Source of the DNA: CALEUX01 sp037439945
GTDB lineage: Bacteria; Bacteroidota; Bacteroidia; Bacteroidales; Marinilabiliaceae
Direction: 5' to 3'
Length of the DNA: 6,992 nt
NCBI GenBank assembly: GCA_037439945.1
Contig: JBBIVA010000147.1
Location: forward strand, 1-6,992
Position 1 is the first letter of the stretch; each line of letters begins with the position of its first letter. The translations under genes and the position numbers were made by a program. Of this stretch, positions 1 through 6,486 are shown one piece after another. Under the pieces are notes generated by a model. The model saw only the letters and a list, made by a program, of their open reading frames with translations, was not told the origin of the DNA and ran no database searches.

Positions 1-123
1 ATACTTGATTTACAGGTAGTTAGATGGGTGTTGCAGAAAAGTGCGGAAAACAAGAAAAATAACCAGGGAAATGGTTCGGGCAACAGGGTGAAGTTTAGTT
101 TTCCGGTTATTACCATGAATTGA
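1..123 (+). CDS. 3' end of an unidentified protein (partial)
   Basis: Frame 1 is open from the first base for 40 codons and ends at the TGA at 121-123. The start lies outside the window. The visible tail begins ILDLQVVRWVLQKSAEN, continues through a polar Asn/Gly/Lys-rich stretch (roughly residues 16-28 of the fragment) and ends in RVKFSFPVITMN. An amphipathic helix, a flexible loop and a final beta strand of the form VKFSFPVI recall the C-terminal end of TonB- or AgmX-like domains, but the fragment is too short to assign and I give no function. It is the only + strand gene seen and converges on the RNase H gene, whose stop is about 320 bases away. The reading frame ends cleanly and has ordinary coding composition, so a real gene end is more likely than a chance open frame. 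Confidence 0.55.
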   Translation: MLDLQVVRWVLQKSAENKKNNQGNGSGNRVKFSFPVITMN

Positions 124-243
124 ATGTTATTATCGTAATAATTTATTATAAGGTGGTTAACAAAGTTTTGCCTTAAACTTAAATCTTATATTGCTTTTCA
201 CTACTGTCCGATAAATTTTTCGATAAGATGCTATAATGCCAAG

Positions 244-361
244 TAATTGAGGTGTCCCAACAGGACACTGAAAATTGGGGTCGATTCATCTTTACCGATA
301 TTCTGTACCTGACGGCACAGTACCGTTAGGTACTAAAGATCGGTAAAACACTTAATTGAGG
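244..361. repeat. REP-like palindromic repeat cluster
   Basis: Two hairpins sit between two copies of the 9-mer TAATTGAGG (244-252 and 353-361). Hairpin 1 pairs GTGTCC (252-257) with GGACAC (263-268) across a 5-base loop. Hairpin 2 is long: an outer 9-bp stem TTTACCGAT/ATCGGTAAA (291-299 with 339-347), a symmetric 5+5 internal loop, then an 11-bp stem GTACCTGACGG/CCGTTAGGTAC (305-315 with 323-333) with one G-U pair and a 7-base loop. Its compact symmetry and its place between convergent genes resemble REP/BIME-type intergenic palindromes, which in other bacteria are mobilised by RAYT (Y1) transposases. No such transposase is in this window. It could instead act as a bidirectional mRNA 3' end. 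The hairpins are seen directly; the REP assignment is inference. Confidence 0.55.
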
Positions 362-368
362 ATTGAAC

Positions 369-390
369 TTTTGTCTCGTTAGTGACAAAA
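369..390 (-). terminator. Small hairpin downstream of RNase H gene
   Basis: TTTTGTC (369-375) and GACAAAA (384-390) form a perfect 7-bp stem with an 8-base loop, starting 53 bases past the RNase H stop. On the - strand the stem is not followed by a U-tract, so it is a weak terminator at best. It may mainly protect the mRNA 3' end. Confidence 0.25.
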
Positions 391-442
391 CAACTTTTTA
401 TCGGATAGTAGTGATTTCTTTTTACTTTTTCACTGCAGAAAC

Positions 443-1072
443 TTATTTTCTGCCAAAATCTGCAGGTATTTCACCCCACTTTTCAGTATCCCATTTGAGT
501 AATTTTTGTTCCCAGCTGTTGTTAATCAACCAATTTTCGGCCCTGCGTATTAAATCGAAAAGTGATTTGGTTTTATCATCAGGGGTGAGTTTGGTTGCAC
601 ACTTTTTTTTTCTCACCCATGCCAGTGCGGTGGCCGAATCTGTATAAACCGGTATGTTAATATTTCTTTTTTTAAGTTCGGCCAGGCCATGCACTATTGC
701 CAGAAACTCACCTATGTTGTTTGTGCCATATTCAAATTTCTTGTGAAACCAAACATCTCCGGTTAAAACGTGCACCCCCTGGTATTCCATTACTCCAGGG
801 TTCCCGCTGCAAGCAGCATCAACTGAAAGGCTTTGTTGTATGTAATTTGTGTTCACTCCGTGGAGCGTTTTTTGGGGGGCTTTATTTTTACTTTTTAGGT
901 ATAACTGTTTTTTATAATCATTTTTAAAAGCTGTAACTGCGTCATTTTCATCTTTAAAGGATTTGTATTTTGCCCCTTCAAAACCAACTACCTGTTTTTT
1001 ACATTCTTCCCAATTATTGAAAACCCCTGTTTTTCGGCCCACCCAAACAACATAAAATTTAGGAGTGCTCAT
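443..1072 (-). CDS. rnhA: Ribonuclease HI with N-terminal viroplasmin/hybrid-binding domain
   Basis: This 209-residue cytoplasmic enzyme cleaves the RNA strand of RNA:DNA hybrids (R-loops, lagging-strand primers). Residues about 5-50 form the caulimovirus-viroplasmin-like hybrid-binding domain (FYVVWVGRKTGVF, W21, C24, then GFEGAKYKSF). A basic linker covers about 54-80, and the RNase H fold covers about 80-209. The four catalytic acids are visible: D85 in SVDAACSGNPG, E122 in NNIGEFLAIVHG, D145 in YTDSATALAWV, and D205 in the terminal WGEIPADFGRK. The last block and GEFLAIVHGL closely match Bacillus halodurans RNase H1 (WGEIKADYGRK), so this is that subclass and not the short E. coli type. 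The length is slightly above the 196 residues of the Bacillus enzyme. The ATG overlaps the TGA of the upstream marC-like gene (ATGA, 1069-1072), implying translational coupling. Nothing appears truncated. Confidence 0.95.
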   Translation of the reverse strand: MSTPKFYVVWVGRKTGVFNNWEECKKQVVGFEGAKYKSFKDENDAVTAFKNDYKKQLYLKSKNKAPQKTLHGVNTNYIQQSLSVDAACSGNPGVMEYQGVHVLTGDVWFHKKFEYGTNNIGEFLAIVHGLAELKKRNINIPVYTDSATALAWVRKKKCATKLTPDDKTKSLFDLIRRAENWLINNSWEQKLLKWDTEKWGEIPADFGRK

Positions 1073-1671
1073 AAACCTTTTACTTTAACAAGAAAATCGG
1101 CAAGAAGAGCTGCAAAATTGGACATAAACAACCTTATAGCCATTGCAAGCAGAATTATTCCAAAGAACTTTTTTAATACATAAATTCCTCCATTGCCAAT
1201 AAATTTTTCAATTCTGTTTGTGTAGTTTAAAACCAGGAAAACAATCAGAATATTAAAAACCAGGGCTGATATAATGTTTATTACTTCAAACTCGGCCCGT
1301 AATGCAAGTAAGGTGGTAAATGAACCGGCACCTGCTATAAGCGGAAAGGCAATTGGCACAATAGTGGCTCCTCCAGGGGAATCATGTTTAAAAATTTCAA
1401 CACCAAGTATCATTTCTAAAGCCATTATCAGCAATACAAATGAACCTGCTATAGCAAAGGATGAAATATCAACACCAAATAACCCTAAAAGGGCTTCCCC
1501 AACAAAAAAGAATGCTATTAAAATAACCAGAGAAATGGATGAAGCCTGTAATGGGTTTATTTTTGCCCCTTTATTTCTGATATCAATAATAATTGGAATT
1601 GACCCAAGAATATCAATTACAGCAAAAAGAACAATAAATGCTGATAGGAACTCAAGAAAATTAAAATTCAT
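1069..1671 (-). CDS. MarC family (UPF0056) integral membrane protein
   Basis: This 200-residue inner-membrane protein belongs to the MarC/UPF0056 family. Its biochemical role is not established; the family was once linked to multiple antibiotic resistance in E. coli, but that link was later withdrawn. About six hydrophobic segments are visible, at roughly 7-29, 45-66, 71-91, 103-124, 131-150 and 163-184. Family signatures are FAVIDILGSIPI (16-27), FFVGEALLGLFG (55-66), IAGSFVLLIMALEMILG (74-90) and PIAFPLIAGAGSFTT (106-120). The first motif has Ile-Leu where proteobacterial members usually have Asp-Pro-Ile/Pro-Gly; the same relaxed form is common in Bacteroidota relatives as I recall them. 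It lies 87 bases downstream of an S46 peptidase and overlaps the RNase H gene by 4 bases, forming a tight pair with it. No functional link to RNase H is evident. Confidence 0.9.
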   Translation of the reverse strand: MNFNFLEFLSAFIVLFAVIDILGSIPIIIDIRNKGAKINPLQASSISLVILIAFFFVGEALLGLFGVDISSFAIAGSFVLLIMALEMILGVEIFKHDSPGGATIVPIAFPLIAGAGSFTTLLALRAEFEVINIISALVFNILIVFLVLNYTNRIEKFIGNGGIYVLKKFFGIILLAMAIRLFMSNFAALLADFLVKVKGL

Positions 1672-1688
1672 AAAGGCTGTTTTTTTTA

Positions 1689-1696
1689 CAAAAATA
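1689..1696 (-). promoter_or_regulatory. Possible -7 element ahead of marC-rnhA pair
   Basis: Read on the - strand the bases are TATTTTTG, matching the Bacteroidota -7 consensus TAnnTTTG. The element ends 17 bases before the marC-like ATG, which would leave a very short leader. No TTTG is found 19-21 bases further upstream, so only half of the promoter is supported. The pair may instead be read through from the S46 gene 87 bases upstream, since no terminator is obvious in 1672-1758. Confidence 0.25.
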
Positions 1697-1758
1697 TAAA
1701 TTTGCCAGCCAATAGTTATAGTTTTTCAGTAATTTCAAATTTTTTAGGGTATTAATTT

Positions 1759-3927
1759 TTAATTTGATATAACGGTTAGTTCATTAACCAGGTGGGTTAC
1801 TTTGGCATATTTGTCAAGGATAAAAAGTATATGCCTGATATCAACATTTATACACCTCTGCAATTCGTGGTTGTATTCCAGATCAGATGTCATTCCTTCC
1901 CAGTTTCCATCAAAAGCCACTCCTACAAGTTCTCCATTTCCGTTTAAAACGGGGCTTCCACTGTTTCCACCGGTAATATCATTGTTTGATATAAAACATA
2001 CCGGAACCTGGCCATCGGCCTGGGCATATTTGCCAAATTCCTTATTGGTTAACAAGTCCAGGTAATCACTTGGGATTGTATATAAATCGGACGATGAAAT
2101 CTTTTGTAATACTCCTTTTGTTGTTGTATAATATTTAAAATATATCCCATCTTGTGGATTATATGGTTGTACTGTTCCGTATGAAATGCGCAAAGTGCTG
2201 TTGGCATCAGGATAAAACTCAGAGCAGGAATTCATTTCTTTTAGCCCTGAAATATATTTTCTCATTAAATATCCAATTTGTGAATCAAATTCTTCCAGAA
2301 TAAAATATGATTCGGCAAAATGGGCCATAATTGTTGATGCAAATTGAAGGGCCGGATCATTATTAAGTTTATCAAGGCATGGGTTGGCAATGAATTGATT
2401 AAAACGGTCAATGTTTGTTAAAACAGACCGTGAATAAATATGTGTTGCCAAATCGTCACTTGAATTAATCTTACCGGAACCAAATAGTTCCTTATCAGTG
2501 GGGCGTAATGAGTCTGGAATATTTTTAAGGTAATAATCGAGCATAGCCACAAACACCTTTTTATCGAGTCCGGGGCTGCTGTTTTTAAACATTTCTGTAA
2601 CTACTGAGTTAAAATCATTTGTTAAACTAATGGTTAGTTGGGTGTCATGGATGTTTTCTTCCAACATTGATTTGTAGTAAAGAGCTTCAAGGGCCATAAG
2701 AAACATACCTGAATTCGTGATTAAAGTTTCCATTGTAATGGTTGCAACTTTAACAAGGCTTTTGCGGTGGGAATGGATCATAGCCAACGAGGGGAGTATG
2801 TCTTTGTATTCTTCGTTGGTATTATTGTTTTCTTTAATCCAGTTTAAAAAAATATGCTCAAACTCCCCACGTTTTTCTATAAGGTTATTATTTTTAATGG
2901 CAAGGTTTTGACCAATTGCATATTTCCAGTGATTACTTGATTCGGCATAATTTGATGAATATTTTATTTTTAGATTGTCATCTTTTTTCATTTCAGAATC
3001 CCAGATGGATTGCCTCAAACCCTTTACATCAATTATAACCGGATTAATAATTTGCTCGATTTCCTCAATTGCATATGATGAAATAAATCTTTGTGTTCTT
3101 CCGGGATAGCCCATTACCATAGTAAAATCGTTATGAACTATTCCACCCTCATTTATTACCAATGATTTTACAGGTTTATACGGAACATTTTGAGAATTAA
3201 AAGGAGCAGGTTTACCATCGGGGCCCATATAAACCCTTAAAAGTGCAAAATCTGATGAATGGCGGGGCCACATCCAGTTATCATCATCTTTACCGAACTG
3301 ACCCATTGATGATGGCGGGGAAGCAACCAGTCTTACATCTTCAAATACCTCACTAATAAACATTATAAACATTGACCCCTCATAAAACTGGTTTATTTCT
3401 GCTTTAATATTTAATCCCAACTCCTGCTGAGTTATTATTGAATTACTAATACTATCAATTAAAAATGTACGTATTTGTTCGTTTGCGCCAGTTGGTAGCT
3501 GGTTAATAATGATGTCGGTAACATCAATTGTATTAAGTAGTATGGAAGCAGTTTTTCCAGGCAAGGGTAATTCATCAGCAAGGCTCCTCGACCAGTATCC
3601 TTTTTCAAGGTAATTGTTTGAAACAGAGCTGTGATATTGAACATCATCAATTATACAATGATGGTTGGTTAATAGTAAACCCTGTTTGCTAATAAAACTT
3701 CCGGTACATGAACCATGGTTAAGTGATACTATTGCATCTTTAAGCGAAGGCGATTTTAAATTAAATATTGAATCTAACGGAACTTTCAAGCCCATTCTTT
3801 TCATCTCAAGGTATTTTTGCTGACTAATTTTAAAGGGCAGCCACATCCCTTCGTCAGCCTTTAATGGGTAACAAAATGATATTAAAAGAATTGAAACAAT
3901 AAGCTTTTTAATTATTTTTTTATACAT
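1759..3927 (-). CDS. S46 family dipeptidyl-peptidase, divergent DPP7-like paralogue
   Basis: This 722-residue secreted serine exopeptidase should remove N-terminal dipeptides from peptides in the periplasm. A signal peptide (positive MYKKIIKK, hydrophobic 9-20) should be cut after A24 in PLKA/DEGMW. The chymotrypsin-like double barrel holds the triad: H90 in LTNHHC, D226 in WMWPRHSSDF, and S656 in TGGNSGSPV. N217-W218, N332 and D673 sit where S46 structures bind the substrate N-terminus. C74 and C91 probably form the conserved disulfide. A helical domain lies between about 290 and 560. G674 in FDGNWE replaces the arginine that gives DPP11 its Asp/Glu preference, pointing to DPP7-type hydrophobic P1 specificity. 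Oddities are RHSSD in place of the near-invariant RHTGD and extra cysteines C517, C568 and C644. There is no C-terminal sorting domain. It is a tandem paralogue of the gene ending at 4336. Family is certain; exact substrate is inferred. Confidence 0.93.
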   Translation of the reverse strand: MYKKIIKKLIVSILLISFCYPLKADEGMWLPFKISQQKYLEMKRMGLKVPLDSIFNLKSPSLKDAIVSLNHGSCTGSFISKQGLLLTNHHCIIDDVQYHSSVSNNYLEKGYWSRSLADELPLPGKTASILLNTIDVTDIIINQLPTGANEQIRTFLIDSISNSIITQQELGLNIKAEINQFYEGSMFIMFISEVFEDVRLVASPPSSMGQFGKDDDNWMWPRHSSDFALLRVYMGPDGKPAPFNSQNVPYKPVKSLVINEGGIVHNDFTMVMGYPGRTQRFISSYAIEEIEQIINPVIIDVKGLRQSIWDSEMKKDDNLKIKYSSNYAESSNHWKYAIGQNLAIKNNNLIEKRGEFEHIFLNWIKENNNTNEEYKDILPSLAMIHSHRKSLVKVATITMETLITNSGMFLMALEALYYKSMLEENIHDTQLTISLTNDFNSVVTEMFKNSSPGLDKKVFVAMLDYYLKNIPDSLRPTDKELFGSGKINSSDDLATHIYSRSVLTNIDRFNQFIANPCLDKLNNDPALQFASTIMAHFAESYFILEEFDSQIGYLMRKYISGLKEMNSCSEFYPDANSTLRISYGTVQPYNPQDGIYFKYYTTTKGVLQKISSSDLYTIPSDYLDLLTNKEFGKYAQADGQVPVCFISNNDITGGNSGSPVLNGNGELVGVAFDGNWEGMTSDLEYNHELQRCINVDIRHILFILDKYAKVTHLVNELTVISN

Positions 3928-4079
3928 AATCTAATTTTATTTGCTATAGTTGTTGTTTGGTTATTTATGGCTGTAATAATTAGAGTTTTAACAATTGCAC
4001 TTGTTTAATGGGCTGTTTGTGTGAGGTTAAAACATTTTTGCTAAACTATTTAATAATTACTTAATGGTTTGTAAAACGG

Positions 4080-4104
4080 GGTGTTTTTAATGTTTATTAA
4101 CACC
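4080..4104. repeat. Short inverted repeat next to terminator
   Basis: GGTGTT (4080-4085) and AACACC (4099-4104) form a 6-bp stem with a 13-base AT loop, directly abutting GCAGGT (4105-4110). The latter can pair with ACCTGC (4120-4125) in the neighbouring terminator. Function is unknown. Confidence 0.4.
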
Positions 4105-4112
4105 GCAGGTAA

Positions 4113-4152
4113 AAATTAAACCTGCCAGATACATAATCCGGCAGGTTAATTT
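4113..4152 (-). terminator. Probable intrinsic terminator of the right-hand S46 gene
   Basis: The arms 4113-4126 and 4140-4152 pair over 13 bp with one bulged A, around a 13-base loop. The core is CCTGCC/GGCAGG. On the - strand the core is followed by TTTAATTTTT, a good U-rich tail, about 184 bases beyond the stop of the upstream peptidase gene. On the + strand the tail is weaker (TTAATTTAAT). Confidence 0.6.
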
Positions 4153-4197
4153 AATAGGGATTTAAGTAACTGTTTAATTTTAAATTGAAATTTTTAT

Positions 4198-4308
4198 TAA
4201 GATGATTAGATTTAAGATTATTATACGGATAGATAGGTCTGGAAATATGCCAATACATCTATAAAAACTTTAAAATATTCTCTATCTGTCTTACATCTAA
4301 ACATCTTA
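4198..4308. repeat. Imperfect inverted repeat (foldback), about 110 bases
   Basis: TAAGATGATTAGAT (4198-4211) matches the reverse complement of 4295-4308 at 13 of 14 positions. Pairing resumes inward with TAAGA against TCTTA, then, after unpaired bases on the left side, CGGATAG (4226-4232) against CTATCTG (4282-4288). It lies in the 3' untranslated region of the right-hand S46 gene. It could be a decayed non-autonomous mobile element or simply an AT-rich fold; no target-site duplication is clear. Confidence 0.4.
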
Positions 4309-4335
4309 TATCTAAATTTAAACAGTTTCGAAATC

Positions 4336-6486
4336 TTACTCTACAATAGTCATTTCGTCAATAAGGTTTTTGGCACCTGCAAATTTGTCAATAATAAACA
4401 GAACATACCTGATATCAACATTAATACATTTTTGAAGGTCGTTTTCAAAAGCAATATCTCCACTCATAGCCTCCCAGTTACCATCAAATGCCAGTCCAAA
4501 TAGCTCACCTTTACCATTTATTACCGGACTACCTGAATTTCCACCCGTAATGTCATTATTTGTTGTAAAATTCACAATAAGTTCCCCATTGGGTGCTGCA
4601 TACCTTCCATAATCCTTTTTGGTATAGAGTTCTTTAAGTTTATCGGCAACCACAAATTCAAAATTATTTGGGTCTTCCTTTTCAATAACACCCTTTAATG
4701 TTGTATAGTGTTTGTATATAACCGCGTCGCGGGGTTCATAATCTCCAACGGTACCATAACTTAAGCGCATTGTAAAGTTAGCATCGGGATAAAATACCCT
4801 ACCCGGGTTCATTTCCATTAATCCGGCAATGAACAACCTGTTTGATGTTGAGATTTTTTTCTCAGCTTCCCTTATAATTTCCGATAATTTGCGCCCCATT
4901 TCCAAAACTGATAATCCAGCAGTATATGCCGGGTCAGATTTTAGCTTTTTTAAATTTGGCTTGGTTAAAAATGCATTTAAGGATTCCTCAGTTACAAAAA
5001 TAGATTTGGTAAAAAGGTATGATGCATATGCATCATATTTACCCTTAAATTTTTTGTTAATAATATTATAAACCGATGGATGATAGGTTGAGTTAATTTC
5101 AGAGGCAAACAGGTTAAGCATGGCTGATAATACTTTTCGGTCGGTAGGGGCATCGTAATCTTTATAAAAAGTTACTGCACTTTTTTGTAAAGCATCTTTG
5201 GCCTTATTAATTTTTCCCTGGTCTTTTGAAGTTAATGCATCTTCCAGTTCTTTAGCATTAGCGGCGAACGATAGTATTTCTGTACCGCGAACCAAGCATT
5301 CGCGCAAGAAATTACTGGCTTGGTAAACTTCAGCCCTTCCGGCATAAATTTCAGGGAGGGTTAACAATACACTACTGTATTTATTATTTCTGGTATCATC
5401 GGCTTTAATCCATTCACCAAACTGTTTTTCAATTTGCTGCTTTTTTTCAATTACATTTAAAGCCTTTAGGCCCCGGTTCATACCAATACTGTTTTTCCAA
5501 TAGTTAGAACTGCTGGCAAATTTTGATGAGTATTGAAGCCTTACTTTTTCGTTGGCAGCCATTGCCTGGGACCATATATCCTGTTTAACCCCCCTAACCT
5601 TTATTAACGAATAATTAAAAATATTCATACGCTCATCAATACCCCATGATGTTAAGTAACGGTCAGTACTGCCCGGGAACCCAATGGTCATTGCAAAATC
5701 TTCCTTTTCAAATCCTTTTATCGAAACCGGTAAATGATGAGCCGGTTTAAAAGGAATGTTCTCTGATGAATATGCTGCTGGTTTTCCATCTTTACCTGTA
5801 TAAACCCTGAAAAGTGCAAAGTCACCTGTATGGCGTGGCCACATCCAGTTATCGGTATCGTATCCGAATTTCCCTATTGATGATGGAGGGGTTCCAACCA
5901 AACGGACATCATTAAAAACTTCATAAACTACCAGGTAGTATTGGTTCCCGGCAAAAAAATCCCTGACAAGTGCCTGATAATGATTTCCTTCTTGAGCCTT
6001 ATTTGAAATTTCCAATGATTTTTTCCTGATATGATCCATTCTTTGATCAAAGTTCATTTGTTCATTAAGACCCTCGGTTATATGGGTTGTTACATCTTCC
6101 ATTCGTTTTAAAAATGTAACCGTTAAACCTGGCGCCGGTATCTCTTCGTTTAAAGAGTAAGCCCAAAAACCGTTTTCAAGGTGATTGTTTTCAACTGAAC
6201 TAAGTGCCTGAATCTGGCTATAACCACAATGGTGGTTTGTTAGTATCAGTCCCTTGTCAGAAATCAGTTCGCCTGTGCACCCACGGCCGAAAATAACAAC
6301 TGCATCCTTTAAACTTGCACTGTTTATGCTGAAAATTTCTTCGGCAGATAGTTTTAATCCCATCTGCTGCATTTTTTCAATATTTAGTTTTTGAATAAGT
6401 GGTAAAAGCCACATACCTTCATCGGCTCTTACTTTCCCTGCAAAGGTTAAGTGCAGTGCTAAAAATAGAATTAATGCTTTTCTCAT
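4336..6486 (-). CDS. dpp7: S46 family dipeptidyl-peptidase, DPP7-type
   Basis: This 716-residue periplasmic serine peptidase should release dipeptides from peptide N-termini and is close to the usual 710-720 residues of the family. A signal peptide (MRK, hydrophobic 4-16) is probably cut after A21 in KVRA/DEGMW, leaving the family's typical DEGMW start. The triad is complete: H86 in LTNHHCGYS, D222 in WMWPRHTGDF, and S651 in TGGNSGSPV. C70 (GCTGE) and C87 should form the conserved disulfide. N213-W214, N328 and D668 occupy positions that bind the substrate amino group. The alpha-helical cap lies between about 285 and 545. G669 in FDGNWEAMSGD stands at the position of DPP11 Arg673, so hydrophobic or aliphatic P1 residues are expected, not Asp/Glu. 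Every S46 motif checked is canonical, so this is the conserved member of the tandem pair. The start at 6486 is supported by the signal peptide. No Shine-Dalgarno site is visible. Confidence 0.95.
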   Translation of the reverse strand: MRKALILFLALHLTFAGKVRADEGMWLLPLIQKLNIEKMQQMGLKLSAEEIFSINSASLKDAVVIFGRGCTGELISDKGLILTNHHCGYSQIQALSSVENNHLENGFWAYSLNEEIPAPGLTVTFLKRMEDVTTHITEGLNEQMNFDQRMDHIRKKSLEISNKAQEGNHYQALVRDFFAGNQYYLVVYEVFNDVRLVGTPPSSIGKFGYDTDNWMWPRHTGDFALFRVYTGKDGKPAAYSSENIPFKPAHHLPVSIKGFEKEDFAMTIGFPGSTDRYLTSWGIDERMNIFNYSLIKVRGVKQDIWSQAMAANEKVRLQYSSKFASSSNYWKNSIGMNRGLKALNVIEKKQQIEKQFGEWIKADDTRNNKYSSVLLTLPEIYAGRAEVYQASNFLRECLVRGTEILSFAANAKELEDALTSKDQGKINKAKDALQKSAVTFYKDYDAPTDRKVLSAMLNLFASEINSTYHPSVYNIINKKFKGKYDAYASYLFTKSIFVTEESLNAFLTKPNLKKLKSDPAYTAGLSVLEMGRKLSEIIREAEKKISTSNRLFIAGLMEMNPGRVFYPDANFTMRLSYGTVGDYEPRDAVIYKHYTTLKGVIEKEDPNNFEFVVADKLKELYTKKDYGRYAAPNGELIVNFTTNNDITGGNSGSPVINGKGELFGLAFDGNWEAMSGDIAFENDLQKCINVDIRYVLFIIDKFAGAKNLIDEMTIVE

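Larger units (their letters stand above)
124..442. other. Convergent intergenic region with hairpins
   Basis: This 319-base gap lies between the + strand gene ending at 123 and the - strand RNase H gene ending at 443. No open frame in it looks coding. It holds a small AT palindrome directly after the left gene (TTATTA-TCG-TAATAA, 127-141), a REP-like palindromic cluster (about 244-361) and a further 7-bp hairpin (369-390). The region has to serve as the 3' untranslated region for two converging transcripts. None of the hairpins is followed by a clear U-tract, so a classical intrinsic terminator is not evident here. Confidence 0.6.
3928..4335. other. Intergenic region between the two S46 genes
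   Basis: This 408-base AT-rich gap has no coding frame. In - strand order it contains a large imperfect foldback (4198-4308), an intrinsic-terminator-like hairpin (4113-4152) and a 6-bp hairpin (4080-4104). Below these are about 150 bases that should include the promoter and leader of the left-hand S46 gene. I found no exact TAnnTTTG on the - strand in that part. The best partial match is TAGTTTAG at about 4041-4048, without a -33 TTTG. No Shine-Dalgarno sequence precedes the ATG at 3927; the leader is A/T-rich, as is usual in Bacteroidota. Confidence 0.6.

Noticed and set aside
1..123. Calling the left partial gene a TonB protein
   Set aside because: Only a vague match of the last strand (VKFSFPVI) supports it. 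The usual proline/glycine spacing after the Trp is not there, so it is left unidentified.
363..927. Two + strand open frames (363-647 and 697-927) across the RNase H gene
   Set aside because: They lie mostly antisense to rnhA, whose motifs and catalytic residues are unmistakable. Their translations have no family resemblance.
1274..1699. 141-codon + strand open frame opposite the MarC gene
   Set aside because: It is an antisense shadow. The - strand frame gives a six-segment membrane protein with MarC motifs.
3459..3650. 63-codon - strand open frame inside the left S46 gene
   Set aside because: It overlaps the peptidase on the same strand in another frame, with no recognisable features.
1759..3927. 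Lipoprotein signal at C19 of the left S46 protein
   Set aside because: LISFC does not fit a lipobox, and the family-conserved ADEGMW cleavage site follows five residues later.
4827..5071. 80-codon + strand frame opposite the right S46 gene
   Set aside because: It is antisense to a complete, canonical peptidase and has no coding signature.
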